Shown here piece by piece: positions 53,539 through 63,216 of a stretch of DNA of 64,000 bases; positions within the stretch are counted from its first letter, which is position 1; every line of letters begins with the position of its first letter. The position numbers and the translations under genes were made by a program. Under the pieces are notes generated by a model. It saw only the letters and a list, made by a program, of their open reading frames with translations. It ran no database searches and was not told the origin of the DNA. The DNA lies in assembly GCA_965221575.1 (NCBI GenBank), contig CBDCSM010000014.1, positions 434,001 to 498,000 on the forward strand. The letters are read 5' to 3'. Origin of the DNA: JAPPHA01 sp965221575 (lineage in GTDB: Bacteria; Pseudomonadota; Alphaproteobacteria; Rhodobacterales; Rhodobacteraceae).

Positions 53539-53867
53539 GTCCTCCTGGTAAAAACCCCTCTGAAGCGGACAACAGCTCGCCCGCGCAACACGAATGGCCG
53601 CTTTGGGAGATCTTTGTCCGAAGCCGGAGTGGTATGGCCCATCGTCATTTCGGGTCGCTGCACGCGCCTGATGCCGAGACGGCAATCAGGAATGCGCGCG
53701 ATGTCTACACCCGCCGAAGCGAAGGTGTTTCGATCTGGGTGGTCAAGGCAAGGGACATCGCCGCTTCGTCTCCTTCGGAGAAGGGCCCGTTCTACGATCC
53801 CGCCAGCTCAAAGATCTATCGCCATCCGACGTTCTTCGATGTCCCGGATGAGATCGGGGCCATGTAA
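53535..53867 (+). CDS. paaB: Phenylacetyl-CoA epoxidase subunit B
   Basis: A 110-residue subunit needed for epoxidase assembly. The conserved core is WPLWEIFVRSRSGMAHRHFG, LHAPDAETAIRNARDVYTRR and EGVSIWVVKARDI. It overlaps paaA by 4 bp and shares one base with paaC (TAATG). The N-terminal extension of about 20 residues is longer than in many homologues. Confidence 0.92.
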   Translation: MSPPGKNPSEADNSSPAQHEWPLWEIFVRSRSGMAHRHFGSLHAPDAETAIRNARDVYTRRSEGVSIWVVKARDIAASSPSEKGPFYDPASSKIYRHPTFFDVPDEIGAM

Positions 53868-54628
53868 TGGACCGGAACGACGCCTGTTTCGAATTCCTGT
53901 GCCGGCTGGGGGACAATACGCTCGTCCTCGGACACCGGCTCAGCGAATGGTGCGGGCACGCTCCCGTTCTCGAAGAAGACATCGCGCTCGCCAACATCGC
54001 CCTGGACCTGATTGGGCAAACCCAGCTGTGGCTGGGTCTCGCGGGAGAAGTCGAGGGAAAGGGTCGAACGGCGAATGACTTGGCCATGCTGAGGGATGTG
54101 TGGGATTTCCGAAACCTGCTGCTGGTCGAACAGCCGAACGGAGATTTCGGGCAGACCATGGTCCGGCAGTTCCTGTTCGACGCATGGCATGTTGAGTTGT
54201 TGGCGGGGCTGGAGGATTCGGCAGAATCCCGGATTGCCGGAATCGCGGCCAAGACGGTCAAGGAAGTACGGTACCATGTCGAACGGTCTGCCGGTACGGT
54301 CATCGGGCTTGGCGATGGCACGGACGAAAGCCACGAAAGGATGCAGAGGGCGCTCGAATTGCTCTGGCCCTACGTCGGAGAGATGTTTGATCCCGATGAT
54401 GTGGACGCTGCCTTGGCGGACGCAAGAATCGTGCCGAAACTTTCGAGCCTGCAGCGGCGGTTCGATGTGCGCGTCCGTGAAGTCCTTGCAGAGGCCACCC
54501 TGATCGCGCCCGACGCCGGTTTCGCTCACAGCGGCGGCAAGTCCGGAGTGCGCCACTCGGAAAACCTGGGCCACCTGCTTGCACAGATGCAGTGGCTGCA
54601 GCGCGCCTATCCCGGCGCTCGCTGGTAG
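53867..54628 (+). CDS. paaC: Phenylacetyl-CoA epoxidase subunit C
   Basis: A 253-residue structural subunit of the epoxidase, a ferritin-like fold that has lost its metal site. Family segments are LGDNTLVLGHRLSEWCGHAP, NIALDLIGQTQLWLGLAG and KTVKEVRYHVERSAGTVIGL. The start codon overlaps the paaB stop. It forms the AC core with PaaA. Confidence 0.92.
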   Translation: MDRNDACFEFLCRLGDNTLVLGHRLSEWCGHAPVLEEDIALANIALDLIGQTQLWLGLAGEVEGKGRTANDLAMLRDVWDFRNLLLVEQPNGDFGQTMVRQFLFDAWHVELLAGLEDSAESRIAGIAAKTVKEVRYHVERSAGTVIGLGDGTDESHERMQRALELLWPYVGEMFDPDDVDAALADARIVPKLSSLQRRFDVRVREVLAEATLIAPDAGFAHSGGKSGVRHSENLGHLLAQMQWLQRAYPGARW

Positions 54629-54632
54629 GGCC

Positions 54633-55088
54633 GTGCCTGACGTCGCCGAAATCTGGAACCTGCTCGACCAGGTGCCCGATCCGGAGATTCCGGTCATTTC
54701 GGTTGTCGACCTCGGGATCGTCAGGGATGTCGGGTGGCGTGGCGGCACGCTGGAAGTGACCGTGACGCCGACCTATTCGGGATGTCCGGCGACCGCGGTC
54801 ATCGCGGCCGACATCGGCCGGGCGCTCGAGGACGGGGGCTTCAGGAGTTACAAGATCAGGACACAGGTATCGCCTCCGTGGACGACGGACTGGCTGAGCG
54901 AAAAGGGGCGGAAAAACCTGGCTAGGTTCGGGATTTCGCCCCCGAGTCCGGCAGGCCGTCCGGAAACATGCCCGCGTTGCGGCAGCAGAACGGTGTCACT
55001 GGTCAGCCAGTTTGGCTCAACGCCGTGCAAGGCTCAATGGCGTTGCGACACCTGCCTGGAGCCATTCGACTACTTCAAGTGCATCTGA
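54633..55088 (+). CDS. paaD: Epoxidase maturation protein PaaD
   Basis: A 151-residue MIP18-family protein for metal or Fe-S assembly. The N-terminal DUF59 domain reads LDQVPDPEIPVISVVDLGIV, then VTPTYSGCPATAVI with the conserved Cys. The C-terminal part has zinc-ribbon cysteines (CPRCGS and CDTCLEPFDYFKC). The GTG start is 4 bp after the paaC stop. Confidence 0.9.
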   Translation: MPDVAEIWNLLDQVPDPEIPVISVVDLGIVRDVGWRGGTLEVTVTPTYSGCPATAVIAADIGRALEDGGFRSYKIRTQVSPPWTTDWLSEKGRKNLARFGISPPSPAGRPETCPRCGSRTVSLVSQFGSTPCKAQWRCDTCLEPFDYFKCI

Positions 55089-55098
55089 GGACCGGGCA

Positions 55099-56166
55099 GT
55101 GGCACTTTTCCGGGAACTGAAGGTCACGGACCTACGCAAGACCATTCGCGATGCGGTTGTCGTGACTCTGGAACCCCTTGATGGCGCCGGGCTGAACTTC
55201 GTGCCGGGGCAATACCTGACGTTCCGAAAGGAATTCGGTGGAACGGAGGTTCGGCGAAACTACTCGATCTGCACGGGTCGTGGCGAGGGGCGCATTCAGA
55301 TTGGAATCAAGCGCGTGGAGGGTGGAGCCTTTTCCACCTGGGCCAATACCGCGCTCAAGCCCGGTGACGTGCTGGAGGCGATGCATCCGAAGGGCAATTT
55401 CCAAACCGAGATTTCTCCGGAAAACCGCAGGACCTTTCTCGGTTTTGCGGGCGGGTCGGGAATCACGCCGGTCCTCTCGATCCTGAAAACCGTCCTGGCA
55501 GAGGAGCCGATGAGCAGGTTCACGCTGGTTTACGCCAACCGCGCTCCTGACACGATCATGTTTCGAGACGAACTGGCCGATCTGAAGGATCAGCATCTCG
55601 ACCGGCTGAACCTCGTCCACATCCTCGATTCCGGCACAGGGGATTCCGGTTTGTTCTCGGGAGTGATCGACAGGAACAAGTGCGATGCCCTGTTCCGGGA
55701 CTGGGTCGATGTCCGCTCGGCGGACATGGCGTTCATCTGCGGTCCTCAGGCAATGATGTTGACGATCTCGGAGTGCCTTCAGCGCCACGGAATGGCGCCT
55801 GACCGGATCAAGATGGAGCTGTTCCGGAGCGATCAGCCGGGTCGTCTCAAGCGCGGACACGTGCCGAAACAGTCAAGACTTGAGGGTGGAACGATTGAGG
55901 CCTCGGTCACGGTTGACGGGGCCTTGAGGAGGATACGGATGGTGAAGGGCCAGACCCTGCTCGCCGCCGCGCTCGAGAACGCGCTTGAGGTCCCCTACGC
56001 CTGCCAGGCGGGAATCTGTTCCACCTGCCGGTGCCGGATTCTCGATGGAACGGTCGAGATGATTGCCAACCACGCACTCGACCAGAGCGAGATCGAAAGC
56101 GGCTCTATCCTGGCTTGCCAATCCCTGCCGGTCACCGAACGCGTTGCAATTGAATTCGAGCGATAG
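55099..56166 (+). CDS. paaE: Epoxidase reductase PaaE
   Basis: A 355-residue electron-transfer reductase passing electrons from NADPH to the epoxidase. The FAD-binding motif is RRNYSICT, the NAD(P)-binding motif is GFAGGSGITPVLSIL, and a C-terminal plant-type 2Fe-2S domain has CQAGICSTCRCR plus a later Cys (ILACQSLP). The GTG at 55099 is 10 bp after paaD. It ends the plus-strand operon. Confidence 0.93.
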   Translation: MALFRELKVTDLRKTIRDAVVVTLEPLDGAGLNFVPGQYLTFRKEFGGTEVRRNYSICTGRGEGRIQIGIKRVEGGAFSTWANTALKPGDVLEAMHPKGNFQTEISPENRRTFLGFAGGSGITPVLSILKTVLAEEPMSRFTLVYANRAPDTIMFRDELADLKDQHLDRLNLVHILDSGTGDSGLFSGVIDRNKCDALFRDWVDVRSADMAFICGPQAMMLTISECLQRHGMAPDRIKMELFRSDQPGRLKRGHVPKQSRLEGGTIEASVTVDGALRRIRMVKGQTLLAAALENALEVPYACQAGICSTCRCRILDGTVEMIANHALDQSEIESGSILACQSLPVTERVAIEFER

Positions 56167-56644
56167 CGATCGGGCAGCAACTTCGGTTCGCACCGTGCGG
56201 TGCCGCCAGTGAAACCGGTCAGGAAATCGTGCGAACGGGCCAAGCGGGTTCCCGGTTTGCCGGTGTTCTCGGAACCTGCCGCGGGGCGCTGCCCGGACTC
56301 GCGCGTCGGTCGATAGTATTCCAAACCACAAAGACTGCGATCGCATTTCTGGTCATGGCCTTGTGCCGTTGTCCCGGCCAGGAACTGCTCTCCTGCAATG
56401 TTGTCGATCACCCGCCGGCTGTGCCCCGGCTTCCTTCGGGCTGACCGGGGTTCAGGGCGACAGCGTCGCAGCGAACACCTGCAGCCTCGAACCTGTTCCC
56501 CTGACCCTGGACATTGTTGCAGGCGTGGCGGACCGACCAACTGTGTCGTTCGCGTTGCATGGGTTCGAATTCGTCCCGATTGGCAATTTCGATCGGAACC
56601 AGCCCGGATCTCGACGGGGTAAAGCCTTTTGTCGGAATCGCCGC
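56167..56644. other. Intergenic region between convergent units
   Basis: The 478 bp between convergent paaE and paaI contain no gene that I can support. A 306-residue minus-strand frame here mirrors paaE and is not protein-like. No rho-independent terminator stands out. Confidence 0.4.
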
Positions 56645-57070
56645 CTATTCCTCGAACAGATTGCCCTTGATCATGCGGGACATGCCCCTGAATTCGGCGA
56701 CTACGGCGCCATCCTGCCGGCTTACCCGTACGTCGTAGATGCCGTTTGGTCCCGAGAGCGAGATCTCCCGTGCTTCCGCCGTCAGAGTGTCTCCCTTGCG
56801 GGCCGGAGCAATATAACTCACCAGGTTGTGCTGGGCGACCGTTCGCCTGTTTCGGCTGTTGCAGGCGAAGGCAAACGCCGAGTCCGCAAGCGAAAACGTG
56901 ACGCCTCCGTGGCACATGCCATGGCCGTTGCAGTGATGTTGGCCGACCTCGAGCGTCACCACCGCGCGGCCTTCACTGACCTCGACGAGCTCGAGACCCA
57001 GCCATTTCGACGCCTCGTCGTTCCGCCACATCTGTTCGGCAGATCGTTTGGCGCGCTCCTCGGGTGTCAT
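56645..57070 (-). CDS. paaI: Hydroxyphenylacetyl-CoA thioesterase PaaI
   Basis: A 141-residue hotdog-fold thioesterase that removes dead-end acyl-CoAs from the phenylacetate pathway. Conserved parts are HCNGHGMCHGGVTFSLADSA with catalytic Asp, then AFACNSRNRRTVAQHN and YIAPARKGDTLTAEAREI. I use ATG 57070; GTG 57076 would overlap paaG by 4 bp. It is transcribed with paaG, opposite to paaABCDE. Confidence 0.88.
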   Translation of the reverse strand: MTPEERAKRSAEQMWRNDEASKWLGLELVEVSEGRAVVTLEVGQHHCNGHGMCHGGVTFSLADSAFAFACNSRNRRTVAQHNLVSYIAPARKGDTLTAEAREISLSGPNGIYDVRVSRQDGAVVAEFRGMSRMIKGNLFEE

Positions 57071-57072
57071 TG

Positions 57073-57858
57073 TCACTTGCCCGTGAAGGCCGGCGGGCGC
57101 TTGTCAAGGAAGGCAGACACACCTTCCGCGTAATCCGCTGTTTGGCCGCATGCTTCCATCATTGCGGCTTCAAGCTCAAGTTGCGCATCAAGAGTGTTGA
57201 ATGCCGCGGCGTGGATGGCTTGCTTGGTCTTCCCGAGTCCGAACGTTGGTCCCCGGGCAAGGCGTTCCGCCAATGCGCGGGCCTCGGACATCAGTTCCTG
57301 GTCGGGGAGCGCTTTCCAGATCAACCCCCATTCTTCGGCCGTCCGGGCCGGGAGAGGGTCTGCAGTCATCGCGAGGGCCTTGGCTCGGGCTTCACCGAGA
57401 AGCCGTGGAAGATGCCAGCTGCCACCCGTATCCGGAATCAGCCCGACCCGCGCGAATGACTGTATGAAACGGGCGCTTTCCGCCGCGAGGACGATGTCGC
57501 ACGCCAGGGCAACGCTTGCGCCTGCTCCGGCCGCGACGCCATTGACCGCACAAACGACCGGAAACGGAAGATCGCGGATCAGGCGAACGAGCGGAGAATA
57601 GTATGTGCGAACAGTTTCCCCGAGACTCGGAGGATCGTCAGCCGCCGACGGGTTCCGGTCATTCAGGTCCTGTCCGGTGCAGAAACCGCGTCCCTTGCCC
57701 GTCAACAGTATGGCGCGCGCGTTCCCGTCCCGCGCCTGCTCGAGCGCCGCGCGGAGCGAGCGGTGCATTTCCACGGTAAAACTGTTCAGTCGGTCAGGCC
57801 GGTTCAGTGCGATCTCGAGCCAGCCTTCATGACGGTCCACAAGAATCGTGTCACTCAT
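57073..57858 (-). CDS. paaG: 1,2-epoxyphenylacetyl-CoA isomerase PaaG
   Basis: A 261-residue crotonase-fold enzyme that isomerises the ring epoxide to the oxepin. The oxyanion loop region is GFCTGQDLNDRNPSAADD, then AVNGVAAGAGASVALACDIV, and the second block is FIQSFARVGLIPDTGGSWHL. The pattern with Asp rather than Glu pairs fits PaaG more than generic hydratases. ATG 57858 is followed by a normal start; the upstream frame is in the divergent promoter region. Confidence 0.9.
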   Translation of the reverse strand: MSDTILVDRHEGWLEIALNRPDRLNSFTVEMHRSLRAALEQARDGNARAILLTGKGRGFCTGQDLNDRNPSAADDPPSLGETVRTYYSPLVRLIRDLPFPVVCAVNGVAAGAGASVALACDIVLAAESARFIQSFARVGLIPDTGGSWHLPRLLGEARAKALAMTADPLPARTAEEWGLIWKALPDQELMSEARALAERLARGPTFGLGKTKQAIHAAAFNTLDAQLELEAAMMEACGQTADYAEGVSAFLDKRPPAFTGK

Positions 57859-57962
57859 GGGTCGGTCCACATGTCGTGATCGAGCCCATTTCCCCTTGCA
57901 TGAACCAACCGGGTGGTCAATGAATTGATGCGCCTTTCTTGATCCGAAATTCGAGGACTCGA

Positions 57963-59999
57963 ATGAGTGTTGTCCGGGTGGAACGCGATGGCGATGTTGC
58001 CTGGGTGACGATCGACAATCCACCAGTCAACGCCACGTCGACGGAAGTTCGAAAGGGTCTGTGGTCGGCCGTGGGCGACGTCCAGGGAGCGCGCCTGGCA
58101 ATCCTGCATTGCCTGGGGCGCACGTTCATTGCGGGCGGCGACATGCGCGAATTCGACTGCCCGCCACGGGAACCTCACCTGCCGGATCTCGTCGACAGGA
58201 TCGAAAGCAGTGGTACGCCGTTCCTCGCTCTTCTCCATGGCTCGGTTCTCGGCGGAGGACTGGAAGTCGCCATGGCGGCGGCTTTTCGAATCGCGGTTCC
58301 GGGAACCCGGTTCGGTTTGCCCGAAGTCAACGTGGGGTTGATTCCCGGTGCCGGTGGCTCCCAGCGCGCCCCGCGCCTGTTCGGCTGGGATGCCGCATTC
58401 GAAATGGCGTGCCTCGGGCGCTTGGTATCTGCCGAACGTGCGCTTGAGCTCGGCGCTATTGACGCAATTGAGGATCATCCGAAAGCACGCGTTTCCGAGT
58501 ACAGGAAAAAGTTTCCGCCTGAAGCTGTCTCCCGAAGGAGAATCGATCCACCTGGTCAGTCCTGGCTCAAGCGGAGGCGAGAAGAACTGGGGCGTCGCGG
58601 GCGCGGGCGCAAGGCTCCAAAGGCGAACCTGGAAGCAATGACCTGGGCTGCCCGTCCCTACACCGAAAGCCAGCCCCGGGAACGTGCGCACCACCTGGAA
58701 ATGCGGAAATCGGATGAGTCTCGCGCGCTGCGTCACGTCTTTTTCGCGGAACGGGCCGTCGCAAGGCCCAGGATCGATCGCGGCAGGGAAGCGGGGCCAG
58801 TCGGGTCCGTCGCTGTCATCGGCGGCGGGCTGATGGGTGCCGGGATTACGGTTGCGTGCCTGAACGCGGGATATCCCGTGATCGTCGTGGAAAGGGATGC
58901 CACGGGCGAAGAGGATGCGAAGGTGCGCGTGCGGGCCATGATCGACGGGGCACTTTCCCGCGGCAAGATCGACAGGGCGGAAAGGACGCGGCAATTCGGG
59001 TTGTTCTCGACGAGTTCCGAAATCACCGGAGCAAGGGATGCGGGCATCGTGATCGAGGCGGTTTTCGAGGATCTGGCGACGAAGCAGGAGGTTTTTCGGA
59101 ATGTAGCCAGTGTCGTCAGGCAGACCACAGTCCTTGCAACCAACACCTCATACTTGGATCCGGAGGAGATTTTTCGTTTCACCAAAAATCGGGAACGCTG
59201 CGCCGGGCTTCACTTTTTCGCGCCTGCCCACATCATGAAACTGCTGGAGGTGGTTCGGCTGCAGGAGACGTCTGCCGACACGCTTGCAACCGTGTTTTCG
59301 TTCGGAAAACGGTTGCGGAAGATAGCTGTGCCCGCCGGAAACAGCGACGGATTCATAGGGAACCGCATGCTTGCCGATTACAGGCGGGCAGCCGAATACA
59401 TGCTGGCAGACGGTGCGTTTCCCGATGAGATCGATTCCGCGATGCGCGCATTCGGTATGGCGATGGGTCCGTTCGAAACCCAGGACGTCAGCGGGTTGGA
59501 CATCGCCGAATCCAACCGGCGCCGGCTGGACGCGGTTCGTGACCCCGGCGAACGTTATGTCGGGATTTCCGACCGGTTATGCGCGCGTGGGCGTTACGGC
59601 CAAAAAACCGGTGCCGGATGGTATCGTTACGATCAAGGTGACAGGACTCCGCACCGGGATCCGGAGGTCATCGAGTTGATCTCGGCCTATTCTGAGGAGC
59701 ACGGTATCACCAGGAAGAGTTTCTCCGGGGAAGAAATCCGGCGGCAACTGATTGCGGTACTTGCCAATACGGGCGCACTTCTCGTCGAGGAGGGGATTGC
59801 GGCGAACGACGCGACAATCGATCTCGTCAAGATTCACGGCTACGGGTTTCCGAGCTGGAAGGGCGGTCCCATGCACGCGGCCGGGGCCATGGGAAACGCG
59901 CGGATCAGGACGGCGCTGGATTCTCTGGAAGCGGCGAGTCCGGGATCGTGGCGACGCGCCGGGCGATACAACCGGGAGGTCCCCCATGACACTGATTGA
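57963..59999 (+). CDS. Fused enoyl-CoA hydratase / 3-hydroxyacyl-CoA dehydrogenase (PaaF/PaaH-like)
   Basis: A 678-residue bifunctional enzyme. Residues about 1-190 are a crotonase domain with both catalytic glutamates (GGGLEVAMAAAFRI and FGLPEVNVGLIPGAGG). Residues about 285-670 are a dehydrogenase with Rossmann motif GGGLMGAGITVACLNAGY, catalytic NTSYLDPEEI, HFFAPAHIMKLLEVV and GRYGQKTGAGWYRY. No separate paaF or paaH is in the window, so it probably performs both steps. It is divergent from paaG and overlaps paaZ by 14 bp. Confidence 0.88.
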   Translation: MSVVRVERDGDVAWVTIDNPPVNATSTEVRKGLWSAVGDVQGARLAILHCLGRTFIAGGDMREFDCPPREPHLPDLVDRIESSGTPFLALLHGSVLGGGLEVAMAAAFRIAVPGTRFGLPEVNVGLIPGAGGSQRAPRLFGWDAAFEMACLGRLVSAERALELGAIDAIEDHPKARVSEYRKKFPPEAVSRRRIDPPGQSWLKRRREELGRRGRGRKAPKANLEAMTWAARPYTESQPRERAHHLEMRKSDESRALRHVFFAERAVARPRIDRGREAGPVGSVAVIGGGLMGAGITVACLNAGYPVIVVERDATGEEDAKVRVRAMIDGALSRGKIDRAERTRQFGLFSTSSEITGARDAGIVIEAVFEDLATKQEVFRNVASVVRQTTVLATNTSYLDPEEIFRFTKNRERCAGLHFFAPAHIMKLLEVVRLQETSADTLATVFSFGKRLRKIAVPAGNSDGFIGNRMLADYRRAAEYMLADGAFPDEIDSAMRAFGMAMGPFETQDVSGLDIAESNRRRLDAVRDPGERYVGISDRLCARGRYGQKTGAGWYRYDQGDRTPHRDPEVIELISAYSEEHGITRKSFSGEEIRRQLIAVLANTGALLVEEGIAANDATIDLVKIHGYGFPSWKGGPMHAAGAMGNARIRTALDSLEAASPGSWRRAGRYNREVPHDTD

Positions 60000-62022
60000 C
60001 GTCAACAGCTTTGTCGCGGGCAGATGGACAGGGCCAGGCCCCGGCGCGCGCGAAATCAGGGATGCAGTTACCGATGATGTCATTGCCCGTGCCGGCAACG
60101 AGGGAATCGACCCCGGGGCTGTCCTTGACCATGGACGGAAGATCGGCGGTCCGGCGCTGAGGAGGATGACGTTCCATGACCGCGCCCGGATGCTGAAGGC
60201 CCTGGCGCTTCATCTCGATAGGCACAAGCAGCCGCTTTACGATCTGTCGTTTTCGATCGGCGCAACCAGGAAAGACGCATGGATCGATATCGACGGCGGC
60301 ATTGGAACGCTCTTTGTCTATGCATCCAAGGGGCGGCGCGAAATGCCGGACTCACGCGTCTACCTCGACGGTGGCGTCGAGCAGTTGTCCCGGTCCGGAA
60401 CATTCAAGGGATTGCACGTTGCGACACCCGTTCACGGGGTCGCCGTTCACATCAACGCGTTCAACTTTCCGGTCTGGGGAATGTTGGAAAAGCTGGCGCC
60501 GGCGATTCTTGCCGGTGTCCCCGCGATCGTAAAACCCGCCACCTCGAGTTGCCATGTCACGGAGGCGGCAGTCAGGGTGATCCTGGACAGTCGTATTCTG
60601 CCCGACGGCGCGTTGCAACTCGTGACGGGCGGACTCGGCGACATGCTGGACATGTTGACGAGCCAGGATGTCGTCAGCTTTACCGGGTCCGCCGCAACGG
60701 CCCGCCTGTTGCGGTCCAGGCCGAACATCATCGACAGTTCACTCCGGTTCGTTTCGGAGCAGGACAGCCTGAACGCGTCGATACTTGGTCCCGACGCGGT
60801 TCCGGGAACGCCGGAATTCGACATTTTCATCACGGAAGTCCGACGCGAAATCACGACGAAAGCCGGCCAGAAATGCACGGCGATCAGGCGAATTCTCGCG
60901 CCCGAGGCATGCGTCGACGCCGTCACCGAAGCGCTGAAATCCCGGCTGGAGCGAACCAGGATCGGCGATCCCAGATCCGATGACACCGAAATGGGGGCAT
61001 TGATTTCCAGAAACCAGAAACTTGATGTTCTGGAAAAGGCGTCAATTATCGCTGGCGAAGCGGAACGTGTCAGCGGGGACCCGGATCACTTCCGGGTCTC
61101 GGGTGCGGACCGTGACCGGGGCGCGTTCCTGCCCCCCATGCTCTTTGTCTGCAGCGACCCGGATGGTGCCGGATGCGTTCACGAAACGGAGGCGTTTGGC
61201 CCGGTATCGACAATCATGGGATATCGTGATCCCGGGCACGCGATCGAACTGGCGAACCGGGGCGGCGGGTCGCTCGTGGCATCGATCATGACCCATGATC
61301 CCGAATTTGCCCGCGAAATCGTGCTGGGTAGCGGTGCGTTCCACGGGCGCCTGTATTTCAATGACCGTCATTCCGAGCAGGAAGCAACCGGTCACGGGTC
61401 GCCTTTGCCGCACATGGTTCACGGCGGGCCCGGACGCGCCGGCGGCGGCGAGGAGCTCGGCGGAATTCGTGGCGTGATGCACTACATGCAGCGCACCGCG
61501 GTCCAGGGCAGTCCCGACCTGCTCACGGCAGTTGGAGACCAATGGGTTCCCGGCGCCGGCGAGTCTTCCGGGCAAGCCCATCCGTTTACACGCACCTTTC
61601 ATCAACTGAAAATCGGCGAGACAATCCACACTGCCGCCCGCAGGGTGACACTGGAGGACATAGAGCATTTTGCCGGGTTCACGGGCGACACCTTCTATGC
61701 CCACATGGATGATGCGGCAGCAAGGAGGAACCCGTTCTTTCCCGGACGCGTTGCGCACGGTTACCTGCTTCTCAGCTTCGCTGCCGGGCTGTTCGTTGAA
61801 CCGTCGGAGGGACCGGTTCTGGCCAATACGGGATTGACTGACCTGCAGTTCATGAAACCGGTCGAGGCTGGAGACAGCATCCGGGTCCGGTTGACCGTGA
61901 AGAGGAAAACGCCGCGAAACGAGGAATACGGTGAGGTCCGGTGGCACGTGACCCTGATCAACCAGGATGAAGATCATGTCGCGGAATACGAACTTCGGAC
62001 CATGAACGCGTACAGGGCGTAG
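59986..62022 (+). CDS. paaZ: Ring-opening oxepin-CoA hydrolase / dehydrogenase PaaZ
   Basis: A 678-residue fusion of an aldehyde dehydrogenase and a MaoC-like hydratase. In the dehydrogenase part, INAFNFPVWGMLEKLAPAIL, SFTGSAATARLL, catalytic Glu in VSEQDSLNASIL and Cys in KAGQKCTAIRR are seen. The C-terminal hydratase shows FTGDTFYAHMDDAAARRNPF and GRVAHGYLLLSFAAG. Length matches known PaaZ. GGGAGG lies before ATG 59986. It opens the oxepin ring and oxidises the resulting aldehyde. Confidence 0.94.
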   Translation: MTLIDVNSFVAGRWTGPGPGAREIRDAVTDDVIARAGNEGIDPGAVLDHGRKIGGPALRRMTFHDRARMLKALALHLDRHKQPLYDLSFSIGATRKDAWIDIDGGIGTLFVYASKGRREMPDSRVYLDGGVEQLSRSGTFKGLHVATPVHGVAVHINAFNFPVWGMLEKLAPAILAGVPAIVKPATSSCHVTEAAVRVILDSRILPDGALQLVTGGLGDMLDMLTSQDVVSFTGSAATARLLRSRPNIIDSSLRFVSEQDSLNASILGPDAVPGTPEFDIFITEVRREITTKAGQKCTAIRRILAPEACVDAVTEALKSRLERTRIGDPRSDDTEMGALISRNQKLDVLEKASIIAGEAERVSGDPDHFRVSGADRDRGAFLPPMLFVCSDPDGAGCVHETEAFGPVSTIMGYRDPGHAIELANRGGGSLVASIMTHDPEFAREIVLGSGAFHGRLYFNDRHSEQEATGHGSPLPHMVHGGPGRAGGGEELGGIRGVMHYMQRTAVQGSPDLLTAVGDQWVPGAGESSGQAHPFTRTFHQLKIGETIHTAARRVTLEDIEHFAGFTGDTFYAHMDDAAARRNPFFPGRVAHGYLLLSFAAGLFVEPSEGPVLANTGLTDLQFMKPVEAGDSIRVRLTVKRKTPRNEEYGEVRWHVTLINQDEDHVAEYELRTMNAYRA

Positions 62023-62053
62023 GGCGGGGACCGCCCGCGTTCCGGCCCGGAGC

Positions 62054-62965
62054 ATGAGAATGGACAGGAAAGCGTTCGACGAACTGGTCACATGCATCAC
62101 GGGCGGCGAAATGCCGCGGGTGTGGTCGTGGGTCGTGACCGTATTCGGCGAGTTGGTGCGTGAACCGGGAACGGAGATCAGCGGAACCCTGCTGGGTTGC
62201 ATTGCAGACTTGATCGGGATCAAGCCCGAAGCCATTCGCGTCGCACTGCATCGGTTGCGCAAGGACGACTGGATCATCAGCCGGCGGGATGGGCGGAGAA
62301 GCGTACATTTCCTTTCCGAAAAGGGGCGCACGCTCAGTTCCGAGGCAAGTCCGCGGATTTACGCTGCGGTTTCTGATCCCCGGCCCGCCTGGCTAGTCCT
62401 CACCGATTCGAGAAATCAGGCGGTCACCCTCGGCGTCGATACGGTCTCGATCGGCCCCGGCACGTGGATTGCAGCAGAGAGGCCGGATGACGAGGCTGTG
62501 TTCTGTGCCCGGCTTGAGGCCGGGCGCGAGTTGCCCTCGTGGATCACGGAGAAAATCTGCCCGCACGAAATGGCGGTGGAGTCCGGCGTGTTTGCCGGGC
62601 GCCTGGCTGAACTCCGGTCCTTGATTACCGATCCGGAAGCCCTGTCCCCGTTGGAGACGGCGACGTTGAGGGTGTTGATCGTGCACGGATGGAGGAGGCT
62701 GATCCTGAAAGCGCCGACGCTTCCGGATCACGTTTTCCCTGACGGCTGGAAGGGTGAATCCTGCAGGAGTCAGGTGACGGGGTTGCTGTCCCTGCTTTGC
62801 AGGCCAACACAGGCGATTCTTGAAAACGAAGCCGGACGCGGGGAAACGGAAACCGATGCACGGCCGACCGCGGACGAAACCCGTTCATTTTCCCGAGATG
62901 GTTCCGGTGGTGAAACCGGCCGGGAAACTCGAACACGGGAAGCGGCAACAGGCGGTGGTGCCTGA
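62054..62965 (+). CDS. paaX: Phenylacetate repressor PaaX family
   Basis: A 303-residue PaaX-type regulator. The N-terminal winged helix (GTLLGCIADLIGIKPEAIRV, then ALHRLRKDDWIISRRDGRRS) and the middle PaaX domain with RVLIVHGWRRLILKAP, LPDHVFPDGW are typical; phenylacetyl-CoA is the usual inducer. The last 40 residues are low complexity (ATGGGA end). The ATG is 31 bp after paaZ. A GGGCGG/CCGCCC hairpin lies in between (62022-62036), without a T-run. Confidence 0.88.
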   Translation: MRMDRKAFDELVTCITGGEMPRVWSWVVTVFGELVREPGTEISGTLLGCIADLIGIKPEAIRVALHRLRKDDWIISRRDGRRSVHFLSEKGRTLSSEASPRIYAAVSDPRPAWLVLTDSRNQAVTLGVDTVSIGPGTWIAAERPDDEAVFCARLEAGRELPSWITEKICPHEMAVESGVFAGRLAELRSLITDPEALSPLETATLRVLIVHGWRRLILKAPTLPDHVFPDGWKGESCRSQVTGLLSLLCRPTQAILENEAGRGETETDARPTADETRSFSRDGSGGETGRETRTREAATGGGA

Positions 62966-63216
62966 CCGGGAAAGATCGAAACTGAAAGTTCGGCAACAGG
63001 CGAAGTGTCAGGCGTCGATTCGGAAGAAGCCGCGACATGGACCGCGAAGCCAGAACTGGCGCAGGACACTGATCCGGTTTGCGGCTATGCTTGGATCATC
63101 GAATCGACGGAGACCGATCATGGGCGCTCCCCGGACGGTTATGGCGTGCAAGATTGGCATGGCAATGCGAAACGGCGCCGGTTCGTGACCCCTTCAGGAC
63201 CTGAGGATCTCACCGC

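Noticed and set aside
55995..56915. 306-residue minus-strand frame between paaE and paaI
   Set aside because: Its composition is Arg/Gly/Gln-rich and it overlaps both flanking genes; no motif was seen.
62022..62036. GGGCGG/CCGCCC hairpin after paaZ as a terminator
   Set aside because: It has no T-run, is short, and paaX follows in the same direction.
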